Shown in pieces: positions 1-9,338 of a DNA stretch of 64,000 nucleotides. The DNA is taken from positions 1,612,001-1,676,000 of the forward strand of contig NZ_OZ197277.1 of assembly GCF_964291045.1 (NCBI RefSeq), in the 5' to 3' direction. The stretch comes from PALSA-1444 sp964291045 (GTDB lineage: Bacteria; Chlamydiota; Chlamydiia; Chlamydiales; Rhabdochlamydiaceae). The notes below the pieces were generated by a model. It saw nothing but the letters and a program-made list of their open reading frames with translations, was not told the DNA's origin and made no database searches. Made by a program: the position numbers and the translations under genes. Every line of letters starts with the position of its first letter. Positions within the stretch are counted from its first letter, which is position 1.

Positions 1-1307
1 TTACCTCAGCACTTGACTCTCAAACAGCCTATTTCACTCCTAAAGAAGCCAGCCATCTCCTAATGCAAGTGCAACAGCAGCTCTATGGGATTGGAGCGCA
101 GCTAAGAGATGATTTAAATGGTCTGACAATTACCCGCATATTAGATGAGAGCCCTTTAAGTTTAGAGCCCAGGGTCAAAGTGGGGGATCAAATTATCGCG
201 GTCAATGATACCCCGGTGATTGGTCTTGAGATTACCGATGCTGTAGAGCTGATCCGGGGGCCAAGAGGCACGCCTGTGACACTTACGTTACTTAAAACAC
301 AAGAAGAAGAGCCCTTTCAGCTGACACTGACTGTTACCCGGGATAGAATTGTTTTAAAAGAGAATCAATTCACCTCAAGTGTAGAGCCTTTTGGAGACGG
401 CGTGATTGGGTATTTAACGCTCCACTCTTTCTATCAAGACTCAGACTACTCCTCTGAATCAGATATCTTAGGAGAAATTAATAGGCTGAAGAAAAATAGT
501 AATCTACAAGGAATTATTCTTGATCTTAGAGGAAACACAGGGGGGCTTCTTCCTCAAGCTGTAGGTGTGGCTGGTCTTTTTATGAAACAAGGTGTTGTTG
601 TTTCTGTGAAAGACCATACAGGGTTTATTCAAAAGCTGAGAAATCTAAAACCGCTAACTGCTTGGGATGGCCCTTTAGTGATCCTCACCAATAAACTCAC
701 CGCCTCTGCCTCTGAAATTGTCGCGCAAACCCTTCAAGAGTATGGAAGAGCCGTCATTGTGGGAGATTCAGAAACATTTGGTAAAGGGACCTTTCAAACC
801 TTTACTCTCGATTCTAGATATGGAGACCGTATTAACCCTCAAGGAGAGTATAAAGTCACAAGAGGGTGCTACTACACCGTTTCTGGAAAATCTCCTCAAA
901 AAACAGGGGTTAAAGCAGACATCATCGTGCCAGGTGTCTTCTCCTTTTCTAAGATTGGGGAGCGGTACGCTAAATACCCGTTAGAGCCTGACGCCATCTC
1001 TCCAAGCTTTCAAGACGATCTCTCAGATATTCCTTTAATCCATAGACACCAAATCCGTAAACTGTATCACCAGCATCAGCAAGAACTCTCTTACCTCTAT
1101 GCTCCTTACCTTGCATATCTCTTGAAAAACTCTCGGGATCGTCTTGATAGGAATCTCTCTCATCAAGCATTAATGAAACAGCACTCTCAAGAGTCAGATG
1201 ATACTCACCTACTCAATGAACTTCTAGATACGCAGAAACAAGAGTCGATTAATATCATGAAAGACTTGATTCTCATGCGGGGGAAGTTATCTCATCAAGC
1301 TGCTTGA
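1..1307 (+). CDS. tsp: Tail-specific (C-terminal processing) protease, 5' end outside window
   Basis: The reading frame is open from base 3, before the first ATG at 63, so the N-terminus lies upstream of the window. Visible are a PDZ domain (about 20-90 residues after position 63, with GDQIIAVND), then the S41 protease core with ILDLRGNTGG, the serine segment TASASE and the lysine segment FGKGT. These are the Ser/Lys dyad elements of the Tsp/Prc/CtpA family, which cleaves proteins from their C-termini, usually in the periplasm. In Chlamydia the homolog is CT441. gltX follows after about 50 bp on the same strand. Family assignment is firm; the substrate is unknown. Confidence 0.93.
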   Translation, partial: TSALDSQTAYFTPKEASHLLMQVQQQLYGIGAQLRDDLNGLTITRILDESPLSLEPRVKVGDQIIAVNDTPVIGLEITDAVELIRGPRGTPVTLTLLKTQEEEPFQLTLTVTRDRIVLKENQFTSSVEPFGDGVIGYLTLHSFYQDSDYSSESDILGEINRLKKNSNLQGIILDLRGNTGGLLPQAVGVAGLFMKQGVVVSVKDHTGFIQKLRNLKPLTAWDGPLVILTNKLTASASEIVAQTLQEYGRAVIVGDSETFGKGTFQTFTLDSRYGDRINPQGEYKVTRGCYYTVSGKSPQKTGVKADIIVPGVFSFSKIGERYAKYPLEPDAISPSFQDDLSDIPLIHRHQIRKLYHQHQQELSYLYAPYLAYLLKNSRDRLDRNLSHQALMKQHSQESDDTHLLNELLDTQKQESINIMKDLILMRGKLSHQAA

Positions 1308-1360
1308 AAAGTATCTCTTTTTCCAGGACAATGGTGTGTTTAATAAAGAAGAGTAACATC

Positions 1361-2857
1361 ATGACTGTACGTGTACGCATAGCTCCTTCTCCAACAGGAG
1401 ATCCGCATGTAGGAACAGCCTATATGGCCCTATTTAATTTGATTTTTGCAAAACATTTCAAAGGAACATTCATCCTAAGAATTGAAGATACGGATCAAAC
1501 ACGTTCTCGTCCTGAATATGAAGTCAATATCTATAAAGCATTGCAGTGGGCAGGCATTTCCTGGGATGAGGGACCAGATGTTGGAGGCCCTTTTGGACCT
1601 TACCGGCAGTCTGAGAGAACCTCAATTTATCAAGAGTATTGCCAAAAGCTTCTTGATAGCGGAAAAGCGTACAAATGCTTTGCAACAGCAGAAGAGCTCT
1701 CTGAAATGCGCGAAGTGGCCGCAAAACTGGGTAAACGCGTCGGCTATGATCGCAGATACCGTAACTTAAGCCCTCAAGAAGTAGAAGAGAGAGAAAAGCG
1801 GGGTGAATCCTATGTGATCCGTTTAAAAGTGCCTCTTACAGGAGAGTGTGTCTTTGAAGATGGGATCAAAGGGCGTATATCGTATGCTTGGTCAGATATT
1901 GATGATCAAATCCTCATGAAATCTGACGGTTTTCCTACCTATCACCTAGCAAATGTAGTAGATGACCATTTGATGGAAATCTCTCATGTTATTAGAGGAG
2001 ATGAGTGGATCAGCTCAACACCTAAACACATCCTTCTCTATGAGAGCTTTGGATGGACACCTCCTGCTTTTCTTCACATGCCTCTTCTTTTAGGAAAAGA
2101 TGGAAGAAAACTGTCTAAACGAAGAAACCCCACCTCTATCTTTTACTATAGAGATAGCGGCTATCTTCCTGCTGCCTTTGTGAACTTTATGACCCTCATG
2201 GGATACAGAATGCCAACAGATCAAGAGATTTACTCATTAGATGAAATCATTCAATCGTTTGATCCGGCGCGAATTGGCGTGTCAGGGGCGTTTTTTGATG
2301 TATTAAAACTCGATTGGCTCAATCAACAATACCTCATTAACTCCATTCCGACAGAAAACCTCTGGGCAAAGATCCGGGATTGGGGATTTAATGACGCCTT
2401 TATGCAAAAGCTTATGCCTCTTTGTCATACAAGGATTAAAACCTTTGCAGAATTTATCGAGCTGTGTGGATTTTTCTTTATCCACCACCTCCCTTATGCA
2501 CATCCGTTATTTACCCCAGCTGGCATCTCTCTTGAAAAAGCTGCTTTCATTCTCCAAACAGTGATTTGGAGCTTAGATGAAAAGGAAAATTGGGGAAGAT
2601 CTGGCATTGAAGACACCTCAAAGCAAGTGGCAGAAGCGTTTGGAGTGAACCATAAAAAAGTCATCATCCCTCTTCTTTATGCAGCGATATCTGCAAAATT
2701 ACAAGGCCCGCCTCTTTACGACTCATTTGAGCTCCTTGGAAAAGATCGGTGCCGTGCAAGGCTTCTCTCTGCCATTGATTTTGTCGGAGGATTATCAGGA
2801 AAGAAGATGGATATTTTACAAAAAGCGTGGAATATGCGTCAGTGCCAATCTCTTTAA
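1361..2857 (+). CDS. gltX: Glutamyl-tRNA synthetase
   Basis: Class I aminoacyl-tRNA synthetase that charges tRNA-Glu. The start chosen is the ATG at 1361, giving the usual N-terminus MTVRVRIAPSPTG; the frame extends upstream to 1304, but those 19 residues do not fit the family. The HIGH-type motif is HVGT near residue 15 and the KMSKS-type motif is KLSKR. The length of 498 residues is normal for bacterial GluRS. Chlamydiae are known to use a non-discriminating GluRS plus GatCAB for Gln-tRNA; nothing here decides that for this protein. A strong hairpin follows directly at 2870-2900. Confidence 0.96.
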   Translation: MTVRVRIAPSPTGDPHVGTAYMALFNLIFAKHFKGTFILRIEDTDQTRSRPEYEVNIYKALQWAGISWDEGPDVGGPFGPYRQSERTSIYQEYCQKLLDSGKAYKCFATAEELSEMREVAAKLGKRVGYDRRYRNLSPQEVEEREKRGESYVIRLKVPLTGECVFEDGIKGRISYAWSDIDDQILMKSDGFPTYHLANVVDDHLMEISHVIRGDEWISSTPKHILLYESFGWTPPAFLHMPLLLGKDGRKLSKRRNPTSIFYYRDSGYLPAAFVNFMTLMGYRMPTDQEIYSLDEIIQSFDPARIGVSGAFFDVLKLDWLNQQYLINSIPTENLWAKIRDWGFNDAFMQKLMPLCHTRIKTFAEFIELCGFFFIHHLPYAHPLFTPAGISLEKAAFILQTVIWSLDEKENWGRSGIEDTSKQVAEAFGVNHKKVIIPLLYAAISAKLQGPPLYDSFELLGKDRCRARLLSAIDFVGGLSGKKMDILQKAWNMRQCQSL

Positions 2858-2869
2858 TCTCTTCTCATA

Positions 2870-2900
2870 AGACTCTTATCTTGCATCAAGATAAGAGTCT
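2870..2900 (+). terminator. Hairpin after gltX
   Basis: Perfect 14-bp inverted repeat (arms 2870-2883 and 2887-2900) with a 3-nt loop, 12 bp after the gltX stop, followed by a pyrimidine-rich stretch containing CCCTTTGTTT. The stem is very stable; the U-tract is interrupted. It probably separates gltX from the cysJ-like gene. Confidence 0.75.
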
Positions 2901-2939
2901 CTATTCCCTTTGTTTAACACCCTATCCTTACAAGAATTT

Positions 2940-4061
2940 ATGAACGCCCCTTTTGACCGTACACACCCTTACCACACTCACATTCTTCATAGAGCTTTGA
3001 TCACAAAGCAAGGGTCATCAAAGGATGTTTTTCATCTCGTCATTAATTTAGAAGGTTCTAATATCACCTATAGAGCAGGTGACTCTTTAGGCATTTATCC
3101 GGTTAATGATTTAGGACTTGTAACAAGGATTTTAAACGCGCTCCCCTTTGATCCATTAACTCCTGTCATCCACCCTAGATCTCAAAAACAGATGACACTT
3201 CAAGAGTTCTTTTTAGAGCATGCAAATCTCTCAAGAGTAACAACATCTCTTCTCAAACAATTTGAGGCGCATCCAGATATTGAAAAAATACTTCAAGATA
3301 AAGAAAAAACCACCTCTTATCTCTCTAAAATAGATGTGATTGATCTCATCGCGCAGTATGGAAGTTGTGTTCAAGAGCTCACCCCTCTTTTAGGAGCTAT
3401 ATCTCCTTTACTCCCTAGACTCTATTCGATTTCCTCATCTCCTTCTATTAGCCCTCATAGAATTCACCTATTAGTGGCTCTCACCTCTTTTTACCATCAA
3501 GAAGAGCTAAGATACGGAGTGGCAAGTCACTTTCTCTCAGAAAGAGCTCTCATTCAATCCACACCCATTCGGTGCTTTATTCAGCCAACTCCTCATTTCC
3601 TTCTCCCTGCTGATTTAAATACTCCCATTATTATGATTGGGCCAGGAACAGGTATTGCTCCTTTTCTTGCCTTTATGCAAGAGAGGGTCTTTCATAGAGC
3701 ACCGGGGAAAAATTGGATCTTTTTTGGAGAAAGAAATCAAAAAACAGATTTTATCTATGAAGAGTTTCTCTCTTCCTTAGCTGTACAAAATAAGCTTTTG
3801 ATTGATCTTGCCTTTTCAAGAGATCAAGAAGAGAAAATCTATGTTCAACATAGGCTTTTAGAAAAAGGGGAAGAGGTGTGGCAGTGGCTTCAAGAAGGTG
3901 CATACCTGTATATATGCGGAAGTGCAAACCCCATGGCTAAAGATGTGGAACAGGCCATGTTAACCATTTTTACAGTGTATGGAAAGCTCTCATTAGATTC
4001 TGCTAGAGCGTATCTCAAAGAGTTAAGACATCAAAAAAGATATCTTCTTGATGTGTATTAA
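2940..4061 (+). CDS. cysJ: CysJ-like NADPH flavoprotein reductase (no flavodoxin domain)
   Basis: FAD/NADP-dependent oxidoreductase of the sulfite reductase flavoprotein alpha-subunit/cytochrome P450 reductase type. The FAD motif RLYSIS, the NADP-binding segment GPGTGIAPF, the FFGERNQ loop, the CGSANPMAKDVE segment and the terminal KRYLLDVY are all visible. It has 373 residues and lacks the N-terminal FMN/flavodoxin domain of E. coli CysJ. Chlamydia has a similar gene, annotated cysJ (CT435). No sulfite reductase hemoprotein gene is present here, so the electron acceptor is unknown. The start is uncertain: ATG 2940 is used, but a TTG at 2910 would add ten in-frame residues, and neither has a clear ribosome binding site. 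Confidence 0.85.
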   Translation: MNAPFDRTHPYHTHILHRALITKQGSSKDVFHLVINLEGSNITYRAGDSLGIYPVNDLGLVTRILNALPFDPLTPVIHPRSQKQMTLQEFFLEHANLSRVTTSLLKQFEAHPDIEKILQDKEKTTSYLSKIDVIDLIAQYGSCVQELTPLLGAISPLLPRLYSISSSPSISPHRIHLLVALTSFYHQEELRYGVASHFLSERALIQSTPIRCFIQPTPHFLLPADLNTPIIMIGPGTGIAPFLAFMQERVFHRAPGKNWIFFGERNQKTDFIYEEFLSSLAVQNKLLIDLAFSRDQEEKIYVQHRLLEKGEEVWQWLQEGAYLYICGSANPMAKDVEQAMLTIFTVYGKLSLDSARAYLKELRHQKRYLLDVY

Positions 4062-4112
4062 TGGCTGCATGTCTTCTTTTTTCTATCTCAAGCAGAAAAG
4101 ATTTTAACTCAT

Positions 4113-5150
4113 ATGCCCTTCATTCATGTTGCTAATACAGATGCAGAACGGGAAATGGAAGGAAGCTCTCACCCTGTATTTCAAGAGAGTTTAAATAGCA
4201 CTCCTATTACACGGCAGCTCCAATTTCTTCCTCTTCTTTATAAAAAAAGAGAAGATCAAGTTCTAGTCACCTCTAGGGTAGAAAAATATAAAGATCATCT
4301 TCAATCTTTTATAGGCCCTTTCAAAGAAGGGTCAGAAATCCTCTCATGGGCGCCCTCTCTTGCTCTTGCCTCTTTTGCCAAACAAAACGGCCTTATCTAC
4401 TTGATGCCAGAGTGGGAAGTGGTGAAAGAGGTCAACTCCAAAGCGTTTTCTTTTCATCAAGGGACCTATCTTCCCCGATCTGAACTCATCATTTCCTGGG
4501 ATCAGCTTTTAAAATGGATCTCTTTAACAGAGGGGCCAAGAGTTTTAAAAACCTGCTTTGGATCTGCTGGAAAAGGACACCTTCTCCTTCCTGGGCCCTC
4601 TTTACAAAAACTTGAAGCGTTTGCCTACCCTCAGTTTTTAGCAGGAAGACCTCTCATTGCAGAGCCGTTTGTAAAAAGAGTGCTAGATTTTAGTACGCAG
4701 TGGATCATATCTAAAGATCAAACTATTCACTATGTAGGATCTACCGTGCTACAAAATAGCCCTAAAGGGCACTACCAGGCAAGTGTGATTGGGGAAGAGT
4801 CTTTGTTATTTAAGTCTTATCTTCCTCAACTAGACTCACATAAAATCACAGCAGAATCAGTATTAAAAAAAATGGCCTCTTTAGGTTTTTTTGGACATGT
4901 AGGAATTGATGCGATGATCTGGGGAGAGGCGATTTTACACCCCATTGTAGAGATTAATGCTAGGAAAACCATGGGTTTTATGGCTCTTGAAATGAGAAAG
5001 CAGCTGTTTCCTCATCAAACCATCAAGCTCAGTTACACGCATCATCATAGAAGCGGTTTACCTCTTCTTCCTCAAGAGGCTCTATTTAATGGAAGAAATG
5101 ACCCATTTCCGTATAATCTATATGCAGAAATTCTACAAAGAGCCACATAA
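4113..5150 (+). CDS. ATP-grasp-like protein of unknown substrate
   Basis: A 345-residue protein with the layout of an ATP-grasp ligase: a lysine strand and glycine-rich loop (RVLKTCFGSAGKGHLLL), a hinge segment (RPLIAEPFV), and a C-terminal catalytic part with FFGHVGIDAMIWGE and the metal-binding PIVEINARKTMG. This fits carboxylate-amine/thiol ligases related to carbamoyl-phosphate synthetase L chains. The substrate cannot be told from sequence. It lies between cysJ and murA on the same strand. It is in the same frame as cysJ, with only the cysJ TAA (4059) separating them, and ATG 4113 has no obvious Shine-Dalgarno sequence, so the true start may be a rarer codon between 4062 and 4113. Confidence 0.6.
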   Translation: MPFIHVANTDAEREMEGSSHPVFQESLNSTPITRQLQFLPLLYKKREDQVLVTSRVEKYKDHLQSFIGPFKEGSEILSWAPSLALASFAKQNGLIYLMPEWEVVKEVNSKAFSFHQGTYLPRSELIISWDQLLKWISLTEGPRVLKTCFGSAGKGHLLLPGPSLQKLEAFAYPQFLAGRPLIAEPFVKRVLDFSTQWIISKDQTIHYVGSTVLQNSPKGHYQASVIGEESLLFKSYLPQLDSHKITAESVLKKMASLGFFGHVGIDAMIWGEAILHPIVEINARKTMGFMALEMRKQLFPHQTIKLSYTHHHRSGLPLLPQEALFNGRNDPFPYNLYAEILQRAT

Positions 5151-5236
5151 ACTTTTAAATCAAAGCGCCTCTTCTTGAAATGCAGAAGAAAAAATGGAAA
5201 AAGCTTTGTCTTAAGGGTTCATATAAAGAGGAAGCA

Positions 5237-6601
5237 ATGGATATTTTAAAAATTACAGGAGGAGTTCCTCTTCAAGGTCATGTCAAAATTTCAGGGGCAA
5301 AAAATGCCATCACTAAACTTCTTGTCGCCTCTTTAATCTCGGATAAACCGTGCACCTTTTTTAACGTGCCGCAAATTCGAGATGTGGAAGTGACTCTTGA
5401 TCTTTGTAGAGAAATTGGAAGCTGTGTCAATTGGGATAAGAAACTTGGCATCATTGAAATTGTGACGCCTCATCTTAAAACAACCTATGTGCCTCAGCGG
5501 TTTTCAGGAGCTAACCGTATTCCCATTCTGATGATTGGAGCGCTTTTAGGAAGAACGGATGAAGATATCATCGTCCCAACTGTTGGAGGGTGTAACATTG
5601 GAACCCGTCCTGTCGATTTTCATTTAATTGCTCTTGAAAAGCTCGGCGCTACGATTGAGTTTCGGCAAATGAAAAAAGAAGGCGCTTACTTTGCAAGAGC
5701 TCATCAAGGGCTTAAAGGCGCCATTATAGAGCTTCCTTACCCCTCCATTGGAGCTACAGAAAACACTCTACTTGCTGCATGCCGGGCGAAGGGAGAGACC
5801 TTAATTAAAAATGCCGCCACAGAGCCAGAGATTGTTGATTTAATTCTGTTCTTACAAAAGCTTGGCGTTGCCATCACTATTGATGTTGATAGAACCATCC
5901 GGGTTCAGCCGGCTCAAGAGTTTTATGAAGTGGAGCACACCGTCGTGTCTGATCGTACAGAAGCAGCTTCCATGGGAATGGCAGCCATTAGCACTCAAGG
6001 AAGGGTGTTTGTAGAAGGGGCTCAGCAGCTTCATATGATTGCCTTTCTCAATAAGCTAAGAGAAATTGGAGCTGGATTTCAGGTGAGAAGTAACGGCATT
6101 GAGTTTTTCTATAAAGGGCCTTTAAAAGGGGGCATTCTTTTAGAAACAGATGTGCATCCGGGGTTTTTAACCGATTGGCAGCAGCCGTTTGTGGCTCTTT
6201 TAACTCAAGCAGAGGGGCACTCCGTTGTGCACGAAACGGTGTATGAAAACAGGTTTGGATATACTGAAACTCTCAATGAAATGGGATCTGACATCCAGCT
6301 TTTTTCTAACTGCTTAGGCCATACACCTTGCCGTTTTAAATCCCGTAACTACTGCCACAGCTTAGTGGTTAAAGGGGTTACCCCTCTTAAACCTAAAAAT
6401 ATTGAAATCCCTGATCTCAGAGCTGGGTTTGCCTATGTGCTTGCAGCGCTCATTGCTCCAGGGACAAGTCACATTTCAGGAGCTCACTATCTAGATAGAG
6501 GGTATGAGCATTTGGTAGAGAAACTCTCTTCTTTAGGAGCTACTATCTCAAGAGAAAATACCGCATCTCCAAAGCTTTTAGCTGAAACCTCAATCGCTTA
6601 A
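5237..6601 (+). CDS. murA: UDP-N-acetylglucosamine 1-carboxyvinyltransferase (MurA)
   Basis: First committed enzyme of peptidoglycan precursor synthesis: transfers enolpyruvate from PEP to UDP-GlcNAc in the cytoplasm. Start ATG 5237 (MDILKITGG) is preceded by AAAGAGGA; the upstream in-frame extension to 5180 is not family-like. Key features are SGAKNA with the substrate-binding lysine, the active-site cysteine in VGGCNIGTRPVDFH, TDWQQ in place of the usual TDMQA (the aspartate is kept), ENRF, and the final DLRAGFA and DRGYEHL segments. Length 454 residues. It sits close to argS, as in Chlamydia (CT454/CT455), and ends 13 bp before epmB. Confidence 0.95.
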   Translation: MDILKITGGVPLQGHVKISGAKNAITKLLVASLISDKPCTFFNVPQIRDVEVTLDLCREIGSCVNWDKKLGIIEIVTPHLKTTYVPQRFSGANRIPILMIGALLGRTDEDIIVPTVGGCNIGTRPVDFHLIALEKLGATIEFRQMKKEGAYFARAHQGLKGAIIELPYPSIGATENTLLAACRAKGETLIKNAATEPEIVDLILFLQKLGVAITIDVDRTIRVQPAQEFYEVEHTVVSDRTEAASMGMAAISTQGRVFVEGAQQLHMIAFLNKLREIGAGFQVRSNGIEFFYKGPLKGGILLETDVHPGFLTDWQQPFVALLTQAEGHSVVHETVYENRFGYTETLNEMGSDIQLFSNCLGHTPCRFKSRNYCHSLVVKGVTPLKPKNIEIPDLRAGFAYVLAALIAPGTSHISGAHYLDRGYEHLVEKLSSLGATISRENTASPKLLAETSIA

Positions 6602-6614
6602 GAGGTAAACACGC

Positions 6615-7610
6615 GTGGCCCTGCATTGGAGACAAATTCAGCGAGATAACTTTACTGAGGTGAAAAAACTGCTTGTTTTTCTTGAGCTTGAAGAGAAAAA
6701 CCAAGAAGTCATTGATCAAAGGAGTCAGTTCCCTCTCAATCTCCCCTTAAGACTTGCTCAGAAAATTGAGAAAAATAACATCTTGGACCCGGTTTTTCTG
6801 CAATTTGTTCCTCTTAAACAAGAACAAATCAAGACACAAGGGTTTTGTAGCGATCCAGTCGGTGATGAATTAGTCTTAAAAACGCCTAAACTCTTACATA
6901 AGTATCAAGGAAGAGCGCTTCTTGTCTTGACAAGCCACTGTGTGATGAACTGCAGGTTTTGTTTTAGGCAACATTTTCCTTATGAGAAAAAACTCTCCCT
7001 CTTTGAAGAGGAGTTAAGATGCATTAAGGAAGACCCTTCCATTGAAGAGGTGATATTAAGCGGAGGCGACCCTCTTTCTCTTCCTGACTACAGGTTAGAA
7101 GAGCTCTTAAAAAGTCTCTCGGTCATCCCTCACGTAAAAAAAATTCGGTTTCACACCAGGTTTCCTTTAGGGATCCCTGAGAGATTAGATACGTCATTTT
7201 TAACTCTTATTGCATCCCTCCCCACCCAAATTGTCTTTGTGATTCACGTCAATCACGTCAATGAACTAGATGATGACATTCTCTTAGCACTTAAAAGGGT
7301 GCAAAAAATTGGCATTCCTGTTCTTAGCCAAACGGTGTTATTAAAAGGGGTTAATGATACGATATCTTCTCTCAAAGAGCTTTTTTCGTGCCTCACCAAT
7401 CATGGCATCATCCCTTATTACCTTCATCAACTCGATAGAGTTCAAGGAGGCGCTCACTTTGAAGTGAGTGAAGAAACAGGTCTTCATTTAATCTCTGAGC
7501 TGAAAAAATGTCTCCCTGGCTACGCCGTTCCTAAATACGTGCAAGAAATCAAAGGGCACACCTCTAAAACAGAGATACTTGCCCCCTCTACATCTTTTCC
7601 AGTGGTTTAA
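6615..7610 (+). CDS. epmB: Radical SAM EF-P lysine 2,3-aminomutase (EpmB/YjeK-like)
   Basis: Radical-SAM enzyme of the lysine 2,3-aminomutase family. The [4Fe-4S] motif CxxxCxxC is at residues 109-116 (CVMNCRFC), followed by FRQHFPYE, which is typical of EpmB; SGGDPL, GIPVLSQTVLLKGVND and YYLHQLDRVQG are also visible. EpmB isomerises lysine to beta-lysine for EpmA-dependent modification of elongation factor P. At 331 residues it lacks the long extra regions of fermentative KamA enzymes, which favours EpmB. The start is GTG 6615 with GAGGT about 8 nt upstream. It ends convergently inside argS (23-bp overlap). Neither epmA nor efp is in this window. Confidence 0.88.
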   Translation: MALHWRQIQRDNFTEVKKLLVFLELEEKNQEVIDQRSQFPLNLPLRLAQKIEKNNILDPVFLQFVPLKQEQIKTQGFCSDPVGDELVLKTPKLLHKYQGRALLVLTSHCVMNCRFCFRQHFPYEKKLSLFEEELRCIKEDPSIEEVILSGGDPLSLPDYRLEELLKSLSVIPHVKKIRFHTRFPLGIPERLDTSFLTLIASLPTQIVFVIHVNHVNELDDDILLALKRVQKIGIPVLSQTVLLKGVNDTISSLKELFSCLTNHGIIPYYLHQLDRVQGGAHFEVSEETGLHLISELKKCLPGYAVPKYVQEIKGHTSKTEILAPSTSFPVV

Positions 7611-9330
7611 GCCCTAAGATCGTTAGACCTTGCTTTAAAACTAAAGCGGTGAGTTCACACACTAAAAGCCGGCTTGTTTCTTGAGAAGATCCTTCTACCC
7701 TGCAATCTCGAAAGAAAGCGTGGAACTTTTCAGCAAGGGTATAAAGGTAATCTGTCAGCCTATTGGGAAGCAGCTCTTCTGCCATACTCTCTAGTGTCTC
7801 TCCAAACTGCCTTAAGTGAAGCGCTAGTTCAATTTCTGAAGGGTGCTCAAGAGTAACCATACCCTCTTTCATCACCTCTGAAATGCTTCTTGAAATCTTT
7901 CTTTGAATGCTTCGAATTCTGACATAAGCGTATAAAAGAAAAGGAGCCGTATTCCCTTCAAACCTTAGCATCCTTTCATAGCTAAAGGTGTAATCTTTAA
8001 TACGGTGAGAAGAGAGATCGGCATATTTAAGAGAGTTAATCCCTAAAATCGTTGCCATCTCTTGAAGTTCTTGAGAACTGAGCGTCAAAAATCTCTCTTG
8101 CAGTAACGCTTTAGCTTGATTAATTGCCTCTTGGATAAGATCGATCAGCTTTTCTGTTTCTCCTGACCGCGTTTTAAATTTCTTACCATCTTTTCCCAGC
8201 ACAACCCCAAAGGGAACGTGATCAACTCTTACCTTTGTTCTATCTAAGTAAGACGCTTTTTCTGCTGCTTTAAAAATCATTTCAAAGTGCAGCGACTGCC
8301 CAGAATCTGTCACAATGATAATACGGTCTGCTTTTTCTTCCCTAATACGGTGGCAAATGGCTGCCATATCTGTTGTATCGTAGTTGTAGCCGCCATCTGA
8401 TTTTTGAATGATGATGGGAAAAGGCTCTCCCTCTCTTCCTTCATACCCTTCTAAATAGATGCATTTAGCAGCGCCTGAGAGGGTAATCATCCCTTTATCT
8501 TCTAAATCTTTCACCACAGAGGCAAGATACGGATTATAAAAAGATTCCCCTCTTTCAATAATAGCGATATCTAAAAGGGTATAAATTAATTCAAATCCTT
8601 TCCTTGAAATATCACAAATGCGTTTCCATAGGGCAACCTCTTCTTGTTCTTCTCTTTGGAGCTTAACCACTTCTAGCTGAGCTGTTTTTTTAAAAAGTGG
8701 ATCTTCATCAAAGAGCTTTTTAGAGAGTTTATACCACTGCATCAGCTGACTTAAATCAAACTCTTCTTCTTTTTGAAAAAGCTGTTCTTTTTTAATGTAG
8801 GCAATCAGCATTCCAAACTGCGTTCCCCAATCCCCAATGTGATTCAGTCTTAAAACATCATGTCCTAAAAACTCAAAGAGTCTAGCTAATGAATCGCCAA
8901 TAATGGTTGAGCGTAAATGCCCTACATGGAGCTCTTTAGCGACATTAGGAGAGGAAAATTCCACAATCACGCGTTCTTGATGCTCTGGCCTTGCAATCCC
9001 TAAAAACGGCTCTTTAAGCATCTGCATCAGCTGCTGAGATAAAAAAGAGGGAGTAAAGGTGATATTAATAAATCCTGGACCTGCAATCTCTAGCGATGCG
9101 ATCATATCAGGCGTCTCTTCAAGAAGCTCTTTCCACTTCATCACCATCATTTGAGCCACATCTCTTGGGCTTTTCTTTAACTCTTTAGCCAGCTTTAAGG
9201 CGTTATTACACTGATAATGTCCAAATTGCACTTGAGTAGAATGCGTAATATCAGGTTGAACAGGATTTGATGTCACCTTCTTTAAAATCTTATCTACCTG
9301 CTGCTCTAAAACCGTCTTCAGATGATCCAT
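7588..9330 (-). CDS. argS: Arginyl-tRNA synthetase
   Basis: Class I synthetase that charges tRNA-Arg, 580 residues. It has the ArgRS N-terminal domain (residues 1-100), SSPNVAKELHVGHLRST with the HIGH motif at 135-138, GDWGTQFG, the KMSKS-equivalent loop VLGKDGKKFKTRSGET, and the C-terminal DALR anticodon-binding domain containing LRYAYVRI-type helices (here LLYAYVRIRSIQRK). Downstream of leucine dehydrogenase on the same strand, 8 bp apart, and convergent with epmB. Standard length, nothing odd. Confidence 0.96.
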   Translation of the reverse strand: MDHLKTVLEQQVDKILKKVTSNPVQPDITHSTQVQFGHYQCNNALKLAKELKKSPRDVAQMMVMKWKELLEETPDMIASLEIAGPGFINITFTPSFLSQQLMQMLKEPFLGIARPEHQERVIVEFSSPNVAKELHVGHLRSTIIGDSLARLFEFLGHDVLRLNHIGDWGTQFGMLIAYIKKEQLFQKEEEFDLSQLMQWYKLSKKLFDEDPLFKKTAQLEVVKLQREEQEEVALWKRICDISRKGFELIYTLLDIAIIERGESFYNPYLASVVKDLEDKGMITLSGAAKCIYLEGYEGREGEPFPIIIQKSDGGYNYDTTDMAAICHRIREEKADRIIIVTDSGQSLHFEMIFKAAEKASYLDRTKVRVDHVPFGVVLGKDGKKFKTRSGETEKLIDLIQEAINQAKALLQERFLTLSSQELQEMATILGINSLKYADLSSHRIKDYTFSYERMLRFEGNTAPFLLYAYVRIRSIQRKISRSISEVMKEGMVTLEHPSEIELALHLRQFGETLESMAEELLPNRLTDYLYTLAEKFHAFFRDCRVEGSSQETSRLLVCELTALVLKQGLTILGLKPLEKM

Positions 9331-9338
9331 AAAATCCC

